The position numbers were made by a program, and so were the translations under genes. A stretch of DNA of 10,505 nucleotides from CAIOSQ01 sp044359885 (GTDB lineage: Bacteria; Pseudomonadota; Alphaproteobacteria; CACIAM-22H2): positions 1 through 10,505 of the forward strand of contig JBIKLI010000139.1 in the NCBI GenBank assembly GCA_044359885.1. The letters are read 5' to 3'. The notes under the pieces were generated by a model. It saw nothing but the letters and a program-made list of their open reading frames with translations. It had not been told where the DNA came from and ran no database searches. Positions 1-8,086 of this stretch are shown one piece after another. How positions within the stretch are numbered: position 1 is the stretch's first letter; each line of letters opens with the position of its first letter.

Positions 1-235
1 CAGCTGGCTCGGCGACATCCAGATCGTGAAGATCCGTGGTCGCGACGTCGCCTATATCTGGGGCATCAACAACATCTCGGTCGGCATCTTCGGCATCCCC
101 GCTGCGTTCATCGCGCAGCTTCTCGTCGGCAGGTTCGCTGCGCCCGCGAGCAAGGAGATGCAGGAGTTCATCGACTCGATCCGGGTCCCCACGGGCGAGG
201 TCAAGCTCGCACCGGGAGCCGGTCCGGCCCATTGA
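1..235 (+). CDS. Sodium:solute symporter (acetate permease/VC_2705-like), C-terminal end only
   Basis: Only the last 77 codons are in the window; the reading frame is open from base 2 and ends at TGA 233-235. The visible protein has one hydrophobic segment, around INNISVGIFGIPAAFIAQLL, followed by a short polar tail with KEMQEFIDSIRVP. This tail (small residues, 'SKE.Q...D.IR.P') resembles the C-terminus of the SSS-family symporters annotated as cation/acetate symporters or VC_2705-type sodium/substrate symporters. Such proteins are inner-membrane carriers that take up small carboxylates with sodium. The substrate cannot be read from this fragment. Acetate is only suggested by family resemblance and by pta-ackA about 6 kb away on the other strand. 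A strong hairpin terminator follows 25 bases after the stop, so this is probably the last gene of its transcript. The family call is moderately secure; the substrate is inference. Confidence 0.7.
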   Translation, partial: SWLGDIQIVKIRGRDVAYIWGINNISVGIFGIPAAFIAQLLVGRFAAPASKEMQEFIDSIRVPTGEVKLAPGAGPAH

Positions 236-260
236 TCCAGGGCGGAAAGGACAAGCTCGG

Positions 261-296
261 GGGGCGGGGCGCGAAAGTGCCCCGCCCCTTCTCGTT
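261..296 (+). terminator. Rho-independent terminator after the symporter
   Basis: Bases 261-272 pair with 277-288 to give a 12-bp stem that is almost all G-C (one G-T pair, 271/278) closed by a GAAA tetraloop at 273-276. It is followed by the pyrimidine-rich tail TTCTCGTT. The U-tract is short and interrupted, but the stem is very stable and the GNRA loop is typical. It lies between the symporter stop and the next start at 317, so it should separate the two transcripts or attenuate read-through. The SD of the next gene (304-308) begins just after the tail. Confidence 0.75.
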
Positions 297-316
297 GGCA
301 GAATGAGGAGTGGCCG

Positions 317-619
317 ATGGCCGCAGGTCAGATCGCGTTCTCGGTGCTGAACTACGCGCTGGCGGCGGTCATCTGGTCCTGCGTCGGCCGCTTCCTGCTG
401 TCCTGGTTCGTGCCTTCGATCCAGCCCGGCAACTACATCTGGCGTGGCTTCGTCCTGGTCACGCAATGGGCCGTGCGCGGCTTCGGCCATGTCACGCCGT
501 CCTATGTGAAGCCGGTCTTCCTGCCGCTGGTCGCGGCCTTCTGGCTCTATTGGGGCGTCCGGCCGCTGCTCTTCGCGGCCTTCGTCCAGGCCGGATTCAT
601 GCCGCGCATCGCCGGCTAG
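317..619 (+). CDS. Small integral membrane protein, YggT-like
   Basis: The product is 100 residues, starting at ATG 317 behind a strong Shine-Dalgarno GAGGAG (303-308). It has two likely membrane segments, residues about 5-31 and 67-92. Between them, GRFLLSWFVP, a threonine/tryptophan-containing linker (VLVTQWAVRGF) and a VTPSYVKP segment follow the layout of the YggT family (arginine plus LSWF after helix one, then a proline-containing loop before helix two). YggT proteins are inner-membrane proteins of poorly defined role, linked to osmotic tolerance in some bacteria and to cell division or envelope functions in others. The match is to general pattern only and could reflect a different small membrane family. 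It begins a tight set of three small membrane genes; the next start is 11 bases after its TAG. Expression from read-through or from a promoter in 236-316 cannot be decided. Confidence 0.6.
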   Translation: MAAGQIAFSVLNYALAAVIWSCVGRFLLSWFVPSIQPGNYIWRGFVLVTQWAVRGFGHVTPSYVKPVFLPLVAAFWLYWGVRPLLFAAFVQAGFMPRIAG

Positions 620-622
620 GAG
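618..622 (+). promoter_or_regulatory. Ribosome binding site fixing a TTG start
   Basis: AGGAG begins inside the TAG stop of the preceding gene and sits 8 bases before TTG 631. No ATG or GTG in this frame is as well placed: the next ATG in frame is at 685, deep inside the first membrane segment. The TTG is therefore chosen as the start. Confidence 0.6.
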
Positions 623-630
623 CCGCGCCC

Positions 631-939
631 TTGCAACGCCATCATGTCTTCTCGGTCGCTCTGGTCGCCTCGGCGATCAACGGCATGCTCTCGCCCGCGA
701 TGCTGATCGTCGCGATCTTCAGCTGGGTCTGGCTGCCGCCCTTCCTGCTGGGGTCGGCCGGCGCGATCTTCTTCGCCTCCATGCTGGTCACCGCGACCGG
801 GACGCTGCTGCTGGCGGGCGTGCCGGCGGCACTCTACGAGCGCATCACCGGATCGCAGGGCGACATTGTCGCGCTCTGGATCTGGGCCGGGTCGGCGATC
901 CTTCTCACCGTCCACGGGCTCGCCTGGCGGATGGGCTGA
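631..939 (+). CDS. Small membrane protein, unrecognised
   Basis: The product is 102 residues if TTG 631 is the start, supported by AGGAG at 618-622. An open frame continues upstream to 310, but that part only overlaps the YggT-like gene out of frame and lacks a membrane-protein look, so it is excluded. Hydrophobic segments lie at about residues 6-32, 35-64 and 79-97, giving three, perhaps four, membrane passes; the short polar piece YERITGSQGD sits in the loop before the last. No catalytic motif or charged cluster within the membrane is visible. I do not recognise the family. It sits 11 bases after the preceding gene and 18 before the next, so the three are probably translated from one message. 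Confidence that it is coding rests on the spacing, the RBS and the clean hydrophobic pattern. Confidence 0.6.
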   Translation: MQRHHVFSVALVASAINGMLSPAMLIVAIFSWVWLPPFLLGSAGAIFFASMLVTATGTLLLAGVPAALYERITGSQGDIVALWIWAGSAILLTVHGLAWRMG

Positions 940-957
940 CCGGAGCGCGGCCGCGAC

Positions 958-1332
958 ATGCATGCCGAGCTGGATCGCATCCGCGCGTGCGCGCGTCATT
1001 CGATCGGGCGCGGCTTCCTGTTCGGCCTGCTCGCGATCCTCACGGCGGTCGCCGGCATGATCGGCTGGCCGGTCAGCGCCATGCGCCTGGGCGCGCTGTC
1101 GTCCATGCTGATGGCCGCGATCATGATCCTGCGCGCGACGCGCGCGCCGCGGCTGCCCTATCGGCGCACCGAGACCTGGATCCTGCTCGACCGCCGCCAC
1201 GGCCTGCCCGAACAGGCCGCCCAGACGACGATCTCGGGCATCATCGCCGAGACCTATTGGCGATTCGCCGACCTGGCGGCGGCGATGGCGCTGGGATTGT
1301 GGATCGGGCGGTTCGTCTTCGCGCTGCTCTGA
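958..1332 (+). CDS. Membrane protein of 124 residues, unrecognised
   Basis: ATG 958 is preceded by CGGAG (941-945), a rather distant Shine-Dalgarno. The N-terminal 18 residues are basic and amphipathic (HAELDRIRACARHSIGR), followed by two hydrophobic segments at about 19-36 and 45-60. A cytoplasmic-looking central part carries RAPRLPYRRTETWILLD and GLPEQAAQ, and a last membrane segment lies at about 104-123 after ETYWRFAD. The central 'RRTETWILL' stretch with conserved-looking Arg, Thr, Glu and Trp is the most distinctive part. The general look is that of small uncharacterised membrane proteins in alphaproteobacteria. No function is proposed. It is the last gene of the plus-strand set, and its stop lies only 10 bases from the stop of the convergent RraA-like gene, with no separate terminator between them. 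Confidence 0.65.
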   Translation: MHAELDRIRACARHSIGRGFLFGLLAILTAVAGMIGWPVSAMRLGALSSMLMAAIMILRATRAPRLPYRRTETWILLDRRHGLPEQAAQTTISGIIAETYWRFADLAAAMALGLWIGRFVFALL

Positions 1333-1342
1333 GCCGCGCCGC

Positions 1343-2047
1343 CTATCCGCCGGACTTGCGCGCCGCTTCGTAGCGCGCCTTGGTCTCCGCATTCATGGGA
1401 TAGAGGCCGGGCAGCACCGTGCCCTTCTCGACTTCGCCCATGATCCAGCCCTCCATCCGTTCCTGTTCCGGGGCGGTGGCGCAGACCTCGTCGATCAGCT
1501 TCTGCGGGATCAGCACCGCGCCGTCGTCGTCGACAACGATCCAGTCGTCCGGGAAGACCGCGACGCCGCCGCAGCCAATCGGCTGCTGCCAGGCGACGAA
1601 GGTCAGGCCGGCGACCGAGGGAGGCGCCGCGGCGCCGCTGCACCAGACGGGCAAGCCGGTGCCGAGCACGCCGGCGAGGTCGCGGACCACGCCGTCGGTG
1701 ACCAGACCCGCGACGCCGCGCTTCTTCATGCGCGCGCAGAGAATGTCGCCGAAGATCCCGGCATCCGTGTGTCCCATCGCGTCGACGACGGCGATGCAAC
1801 CCTCGGGCATCGCCTCGATCGCCGCGCGGGTCGAGATCGGCGACGACCAGGATTCCGGCGTCGCGAGGTCCTCGCGCGCCGGCACGAAACGCAGCGTGAA
1901 GGCGCGCCCGACGAGGCGCTTCTGGCCCGGCGCGATCGGCCGCGTGCCGCGCATCCAGACATTGCGCAGACCCTTCTTGAGCAGGATGGTCGTGATCGTG
2001 GCGGTCGAGACGCCGGCAAGGGTCTCGATGATGGCTGCGTCGGACAT
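1343..2047 (-). CDS. RraA-like / HMG-aldolase family protein
   Basis: The product is 234 residues from ATG 2047. An upstream in-frame extension to 2191 exists but is rejected because the family homology begins at MSDAAIIETL. The protein belongs to the RraA-like fold family, which has been annotated as ribonuclease E regulator, as 'demethylmenaquinone methyltransferase' and as 4-hydroxy-4-methyl-2-oxoglutarate aldolase. It carries the D-X20-R-D motif: Asp101 in GIFGD, then Arg122-Asp123 in TDGVVRD, exactly 20 residues apart. In class II HMG/CHA aldolases this motif binds the divalent metal and the pyruvate part of the substrate. A metal-dependent aldolase or decarboxylase acting on a 2-keto acid is therefore more likely than RNase E inhibition. 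The C-terminus, GLYPMNAETKARYEA, matches the longer (about 235-residue) branch, compared with about 160 residues for E. coli RraA. It is divergent from the carbonic anhydrase gene, and no sugar-acid or aromatic pathway gene is adjacent, so the substrate is unknown. Confidence 0.85.
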   Translation of the reverse strand: MSDAAIIETLAGVSTATITTILLKKGLRNVWMRGTRPIAPGQKRLVGRAFTLRFVPAREDLATPESWSSPISTRAAIEAMPEGCIAVVDAMGHTDAGIFGDILCARMKKRGVAGLVTDGVVRDLAGVLGTGLPVWCSGAAAPPSVAGLTFVAWQQPIGCGGVAVFPDDWIVVDDDGAVLIPQKLIDEVCATAPEQERMEGWIMGEVEKGTVLPGLYPMNAETKARYEAARKSGG

Positions 2048-2137
2048 CGCGCGTGCGTTCCCCGGTTCGGTCGAAGGATGGCCATTGTGGCAAATCGCGC
2101 GGCCGCTGTAGAGGAAAACGCGGGCGAGGCGAGAAGG

Positions 2138-2163
2138 CGCCGTCTTCGCCGACGCCGTCTTCG
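2138..2163. repeat. 11-bp direct repeat in the divergent spacer
   Basis: CGCCGTCTTCG occurs at 2138-2148 and again at 2153-2163, a 15-base period. Each copy lies within an imperfect palindrome: 2133-2147 has seven-base arms with one mismatch, and 2148-2165 has seven-base arms with one mismatch. The pair lies 27 bases before the carbonic anhydrase start and about 90 bases from the RraA-like start. It could be an operator, but chance repetition in GC-rich DNA is possible. Confidence 0.35.
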
Positions 2164-2189
2164 GCCGGTCGCGCCAGGGATCCCGCACC

Positions 2190-2720
2190 ATGCCCGTCTA
2201 TGCCTTCGAAACCGCCGAACCGTCGCTGCCGCTGCCCGGCCGGTTCTGGATCGCTCCGGACGCGCATGTGATCGGGAAGGTCGTGCTGGGCGAGGATGTC
2301 GGGATCTGGTTCGGAGCCGTGCTGCGCGGCGACAACGAACCGATCGTGATCGGACCGCGGACCAATATCCAGGAAGGCGCGGTGCTGCACACCGATCCCG
2401 GGCTGCCGCTGTCGATCGGCGCGGACTGCACGATCGGCCATCGCGCGATCGTGCACGGCGCGACGATCGGCGACGGATCGCTGATCGGCATGGGCGCCAC
2501 GATTCTCAACGGCGCCCGGATCGGGGCCGGCTGTCTGGTCGGCGCGGGGGCGCTGGTCACGGAGCGGAAGGAGTTCCCGGACGGCTCGCTGATCGTCGGG
2601 GCGCCGGCAAAGGCGGTGCGGCAGCTCGATGCGGCCGCGCGTGCAGGCATCGAGCGATCGGCCGCCGTCTATGTCGAGCGCTGGCGGCGTTTCGCCACCG
2701 GCCTGCGCCGTATCGGCTGA
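2190..2720 (+). CDS. Gamma-class carbonic anhydrase family protein
   Basis: The product is 176 residues, with ATG 2190 preceded by AGGGA (2176-2180). It is a left-handed beta-helix protein built of hexapeptide repeats (VIGKVV, IGPRTN, IGADCT, IGDGSL, IGAGCL) and ends in an alpha helix, the usual length and shape of the YrdA/PaaY/CamH group. The three metal-binding histidines are present: His67 in LHTD, and His84 and His89 in IGHRAIVH. Arg46 and Asp48 (LRGD) and Gln61, equivalents of the conserved Arg, Asp and Gln around the active site of Cam, are also present. The acidic loop carrying the proton-shuttle glutamate of archaeal Cam is absent, as is normal in this short branch; many members show little or no carbonic anhydrase activity until oxidised, and PaaY acts as a thioesterase. 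Metal binding is well supported, the reaction less so. It converges on the tRNA gene. Confidence 0.9.
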   Translation: MPVYAFETAEPSLPLPGRFWIAPDAHVIGKVVLGEDVGIWFGAVLRGDNEPIVIGPRTNIQEGAVLHTDPGLPLSIGADCTIGHRAIVHGATIGDGSLIGMGATILNGARIGAGCLVGAGALVTERKEFPDGSLIVGAPAKAVRQLDAAARAGIERSAAVYVERWRRFATGLRRIG

Positions 2721-2737
2721 CGCCGGACGCGGCGGGA

Positions 2738-2755
2738 GCCGCCGGCGATGGCGGC
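2738..2755. repeat. Small inverted repeat between convergent genes
   Basis: GCCGCC (2738-2743) pairs with GGCGGC (2750-2755) around a six-base loop; an alternative stem uses 2731-2735 with 2739-2743. It lies between the carbonic anhydrase stop and the 3' end of the tRNA. There is no T-run on either side, so it could only be a weak or Rho-assisted transcription end for either strand. Confidence 0.25.
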
Positions 2756-2767
2756 GGCCGGCAGGGG

Positions 2768-2843
2768 TGGTGGGCCCGGCAGGACTCGAACCTGCAACCA
2801 CACCGTTATGAGCGGCGCGCTCTGACCATTGAGCTACAGGCCC
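2768..2843 (-). tRNA. tRNA-Ile2 (anticodon CAU, probable lysidine-modified)
   Basis: The 76-base gene includes an encoded CCA. It folds as a complete cloverleaf: acceptor GGGCCTG pairs with CGGGCCC (one T-G), the D stem is GCTC/GAGC with an 8-base loop containing GG, the anticodon stem is CGCCG/CGGTG with loop CTCATAA, the variable loop has five bases, and the T arm is GCAGG-TTCGAGT-CCTGC; the discriminator base is A. The anticodon reads CAT, shared by initiator Met, elongator Met and Ile2. The acceptor stem closes with a normal G1-C72 pair, which argues against initiator Met. Pairs C4-G69 and C5-G68 match those that the lysidine synthetase TilS uses in E. coli tRNA-Ile2. After C34 is changed to lysidine it would read AUA codons. 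Elongator Met remains possible. It lies 78 bases after rpoD on the same strand, so it may be cotranscribed or use a local promoter; CTATAA 15 bases before its 5' end is a weak -10 candidate. Confidence 0.92.
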
Positions 2844-2865
2844 TTCCCCACGCCCGCTTATAGGT

Positions 2866-2895
2866 CATAAAGCGTCGCGGCGGAACCCGCGGCGA
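2866..2895 (-). terminator. Possible terminator after rpoD
   Basis: On the minus strand, 2895-2887 (TCGCCGCGG) pairs with 2883-2875 (CCGCCGCGA) with one C-C mismatch and a three-base loop, followed by CGCTTTAT. The stem lies 27 bases after the rpoD stop, where a terminator would be expected, but the T-run is only three bases. It may allow read-through into the tRNA gene. Confidence 0.35.
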
Positions 2896-2921
2896 GGTCC
2901 AGCCGGGCGGGCAGGGGGCGG

Positions 2922-4943
<2,022 letters not shown>

Positions 4944-4996
4944 CGCGTAGCGGATCCCTGGTTGACTATGTTCGCGTCGGGTGGTGGCGTTGCGCC

Positions 4997-6874
4997 TCAA
5001 CGCCGTTTCGTCGCGCCGGCATCCTTGCCGCCGCGAAAGGGCGATTCGTCCTCGATCTCCTCGTCGCTGGCCCGGGCGACTTCGCGCCGCATCTCCTCGA
5101 TCCGGGACATCCAGCTGTCGTCCAGTCCGCCCGCCCCCAGATCGGCGGCGCGCCGCAACTCTTCGCTGGCCTCGCGCTTGTGGAGCTCAAGGAGCATCTT
5201 CTTCCAGTTCTCCCCCGCCGCGTCCGGGTCGTCGGCGCGGACAAAGGCCAATGCCTTGAAAATACTGGACCCCAAAAGGCTCGGGACTATGCCCGCGAAA
5301 CCTGCTCCCATCAAGTGGAGCCGAACCCCCTCGCGGTCAAGCCGCGGCTGCGAATCCTGTAGCGCGAGCAGCGCCCGGCGCAGGCGGTCCAGGCCCGGGT
5401 CGGCGAGTTCAAGCCGTGCGAACAACTCGGCATCGGCGTCGAGCACCGCGGGGAAGGCGATGGCGGTGGCGATGAGGATCTCGAGGCTGCGTCCAGGGTC
5501 GGGGACGGGCAGGATCCTGGCGGCCGCCCCGAGCGCGGGCTGGATCCCCGCCCCCGGCCGCGACCCGGCCGCCGCCCCGGGACCCCGGCGCTTTGCGCGG
5601 TCGCCGGCGGGGCGCAGCAGGCGCCAGGCACGGTCGCGGAATTCCCGGCGATAAAGGTCGCGTACGGCCGGGTCGGCGATCGTCTCGGCCTGCCGGTCGA
5701 GTTCGGCCTGGAAGGCGGCACGGCGCTCCGGCGTATCGAGTTGGCGGTTTTCCTGCGTCGCGATCCAGACCATGTCGACCAGCGGGATGGCCTGCCGCAG
5801 CACGTCCTCGAAGCCCTGGCGGCCGGCGCTTCGGATCAGGCTGTCCGGGTCGTGGCCGGGCGGCATCAGGGCGAAGCGCAGGGAGCGTCCGGGCTTGAGC
5901 AGCGGCAGGGCCCGCTCGGCCGCGCGCCGCGCGGCGCGCTGGCCGGCGGCGTCGCCGTCGAGGCAGACGACCGGTTCGGGCGCCAGCCGCCAGAGCAGTT
6001 CCAGCTGGCCTTCGGTCAGCGCCGTGCCCAGGGGCGCCACGGCACCGCGCAGCCCGGCCTCGTGCAGGGCGATGACGTCCATGTAACCTTCCGCGACGAT
6101 CGCCTCGCCGCCCTCGCGTACGCCGACCCGTGCCCGGTCGAGGGCGTAGAGGCTGCGGCCCTTGTCGAAGAGCGGCGTGTCGCGCGAATTGAGGTATTTC
6201 GGCTGGCCGTCGCCGAGGATGCGGCCGCCGAACGCGATCGTCCGGCCGGTCCGGTCGGCGATCGGGAACATCGCCCGGCCGCGGAAGAAGTCGAACGGGT
6301 CACGGCCGTCGTCCGGCTGCACCAGCAGCCCGGCCTCGGCCAGCATCGCGTCCTCGAAGCCCTGGCGGCGCAGCGCCTGGCGAAGGGCGTCGCGCGCGTC
6401 GGGCGCGAAGCCCAGCCGGAAGTCGCGGATGCTGTCCTCCGACAGGCCGCGGCGGCGGAAATATTCGAGCCCCGGACGTCCGGCCGCCGTCCGCAGCTGC
6501 TGCGCGTACCAGACGCACGCGGCCTCGGTCGCCTCGGCCAGGGAGCGTCGCCGTTCTTCCCGCGCCGCGTCCTGCGGGGTCGGTCGCGGCACCTCCAGCC
6601 CGGCCTCCTGGGCCAGCCGCTCGACGGCTTCGGGGAAGGCGAGGCCGTCGGCGCGCATCGCGAAGCCGATCACGTCGCCATGCGCGCCGCAGCCGAAGCA
6701 ATGGAAGAAGCCCTTGTCGTCGTTGACGGTGAAGCTCGGCGTCTTCTCGTTGTGGAACGGGCAGAGACCCGAGAATTCACGCCCCTTCTTGACCAGGCGT
6801 ACCCGCCGGCCGATCACGGCCGAGCAGGCCAGCCGGTTGCGGATCTCGTCCAGGAACTGGGGCGGGAAGGCCAT
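4997..6874 (-). CDS. dnaG: DNA primase
   Basis: The product is 625 residues, somewhat longer than the 581 of E. coli. It makes RNA primers for lagging-strand synthesis. The N-terminal zinc finger has Cys38, His41, Cys59 and Cys62 (CPFHNEKTPSF then HCFGC). The RNA-polymerase domain with the basic KYLNSRDTPLFDKGRSLYAL segment spans roughly 115-255. The TOPRIM domain at about 257-345 carries Glu262 (EGYMDV), Asp306 and Asp308 (CLDGDAAG) and GHDPD, the metal-binding acidic residues. A Gly/Ala/Pro-rich linker (about 428-462) leads to the helicase-binding C-terminal part. The C-terminal 50 residues are charged and likely flexible. ATG 6874 lies 9 bases after the ackA stop, with a poor Shine-Dalgarno in the ackA end (GGGGGC), so translation may depend on ribosomes finishing ackA. 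It is followed by rpoD. Confidence 0.98.
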   Translation of the reverse strand: MAFPPQFLDEIRNRLACSAVIGRRVRLVKKGREFSGLCPFHNEKTPSFTVNDDKGFFHCFGCGAHGDVIGFAMRADGLAFPEAVERLAQEAGLEVPRPTPQDAAREERRRSLAEATEAACVWYAQQLRTAAGRPGLEYFRRRGLSEDSIRDFRLGFAPDARDALRQALRRQGFEDAMLAEAGLLVQPDDGRDPFDFFRGRAMFPIADRTGRTIAFGGRILGDGQPKYLNSRDTPLFDKGRSLYALDRARVGVREGGEAIVAEGYMDVIALHEAGLRGAVAPLGTALTEGQLELLWRLAPEPVVCLDGDAAGQRAARRAAERALPLLKPGRSLRFALMPPGHDPDSLIRSAGRQGFEDVLRQAIPLVDMVWIATQENRQLDTPERRAAFQAELDRQAETIADPAVRDLYRREFRDRAWRLLRPAGDRAKRRGPGAAAGSRPGAGIQPALGAAARILPVPDPGRSLEILIATAIAFPAVLDADAELFARLELADPGLDRLRRALLALQDSQPRLDREGVRLHLMGAGFAGIVPSLLGSSIFKALAFVRADDPDAAGENWKKMLLELHKREASEELRRAADLGAGGLDDSWMSRIEEMRREVARASDEEIEDESPFRGGKDAGATKRR

Positions 6875-6883
6875 GCGACGCGC

Positions 6884-8086
6884 TCAGCCCCCGTCGCCCA
6901 GGGCGAGGGTCCTCGAGGTATGGGCGGCGATCATGCTTTCCTCGTCTGTGGGCACGACCCAGGCCGAGACCGCTGCCCTGGCGGTGGAGATCCGCGGGCC
7001 GCCGGCGCGGTTGGCGGCCGCATCGAGCTCGACCCCGAGCCAGGCGGCCATGGCGCAGATGGCGGCGCGCGTCTCGCTGTCGTTCTCGCCGATCCCGGCC
7101 GTGAACACCAGGGCGTCGAGACCGCCCAGCGCCGCGGCGAGCGAGCCGATCTCGCGGCCGGCGCGGTAGACGAAGAGGTCGATCGCCTTGCGCGCGCGCG
7201 GATCGTCGCAAGCGCGCAGCGCGCGCATGTCGCTGGAGATGCCCGAGACGCCGAGCAGCCCGGATTCGCGATAGAGCAGCGCCTCGATTTGTCGCGCATC
7301 CATGCCGTAGCGGTCCATCAGATGCAGAACGACGCCCGGATCGAGGGCCCCGCAGCGCGTGCCCATCATCAGGCCGTCCAGCGCCGTGAAGCCCATGGTC
7401 GAGGCGACGGACCGGCCGGCGTGGATCGCGCAGAGGCTGGCGCCGTTGCCCAGATGCGCGACCACGACGCGCCCCGCGGCCAGAACCGGATCGAGCGCCG
7501 CCAGCCGACGCGCGATGTACTCGTAGGACAGCCCGTGGAAACCGTAGCGGCGGATGCCGTCTTTCGCGAAGCGCTCGGGCAGGGCGAAGCTCTGGGCCAG
7601 CGCCGGCTGGGTGCGGTGGAAGGCGGTGTCGAAGCAGGCGACCTGGGGCAGGTCCGGTTGCGCGGCCCGCCAGGCCCGGATCGGCGCCAGGTTGTGCGGC
7701 TGGTGCAGCGGCGCCAGCGGGACGAGGTCCTCCAGCGCGGTCAGGACCGCCTCGTCGATCCGCACGGGCGCATCGAAGTCAAGACCGCCATGCACGACGC
7801 GATGTCCGATCGCCGCCAGCCGCCGCCCGGCCAGCAGCGCCGGCGCCAGGCGTCTCAGTTCGACGACCGCCGCCGCATGATCCAGCCGCGCACCTGTCGG
7901 CCAGTCGCGCGCGGCGACCGGCGCGCCGCCCGCCCGGGCACGCAGCCGCGGTGCGGTCCCCAGCCCCTCGAACTGCCCGTCGCCCATGACCTCGAGGCGG
8001 CCACCGGCGACCAGGGCATAGGCCTTGAATTTCAGGCTCGACGATCCGGCGTTGACGACCAGGATCGCGGCAGCGTCGGCCGTCAT
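6884..8086 (-). CDS. ackA: Acetate kinase
   Basis: The product is 400 residues, the normal family length. It interconverts acetyl phosphate plus ADP with acetate plus ATP in the cytoplasm. ASKHA-fold motifs are complete: Asn12 and the SSSLK segment in VNAGSSSLKF; Arg96 in GHRVVHGG; Asp153 in FDTAFH (catalytic Asp of the family); His185 in YGFHG; the phosphate loop HLGNGAS at 211-217; Arg244 in GTRCGALDPG; the adenosine site around GIGEND (331-336); and Glu383 in PTDEE. A butyrate or propionate kinase is less likely, given the length and these signatures. Start ATG 8086 overlaps the pta stop as ATGA (8083-8086), implying translational coupling. An in-frame extension to 8428 is rejected because it runs over pta and reads as low-complexity arginine-rich sequence. 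Downstream, dnaG begins 9 bases away. Confidence 0.96.
   Translation of the reverse strand: MTADAAAILVVNAGSSSLKFKAYALVAGGRLEVMGDGQFEGLGTAPRLRARAGGAPVAARDWPTGARLDHAAAVVELRRLAPALLAGRRLAAIGHRVVHGGLDFDAPVRIDEAVLTALEDLVPLAPLHQPHNLAPIRAWRAAQPDLPQVACFDTAFHRTQPALAQSFALPERFAKDGIRRYGFHGLSYEYIARRLAALDPVLAAGRVVVAHLGNGASLCAIHAGRSVASTMGFTALDGLMMGTRCGALDPGVVLHLMDRYGMDARQIEALLYRESGLLGVSGISSDMRALRACDDPRARKAIDLFVYRAGREIGSLAAALGGLDALVFTAGIGENDSETRAAICAMAAWLGVELDAAANRAGGPRISTARAAVSAWVVPTDEESMIAAHTSRTLALGDGG

Noticed and set aside
310..630. Upstream extension of the 102-residue membrane gene to an ATG at 310
   Set aside because: That part overlaps the YggT-like gene in another frame and reads as Arg/Ala/Leu-rich noise; the TTG at 631 has its own AGGAG.
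616..1392. A 258-codon minus-strand open frame opposite the small membrane genes
   Set aside because: The product is almost entirely Arg, Asp, Gln and Gly. The plus-strand frames show clean membrane segments, RBSs and tight spacing, so they are preferred.
1254..2801. A 515-codon minus-strand open frame across the carbonic anhydrase and RraA-like genes
   Set aside because: It crosses a tRNA, an antisense gene with intact active-site residues and a same-strand gene in another frame; its composition is arginine-rich noise.
4944..5000. A 19-residue N-terminal extension of rpoD
   Set aside because: It has no resemblance to sigma-70 N-termini, and would start overlapping the dnaG stop; ATG 4943 has an AGGGA upstream.
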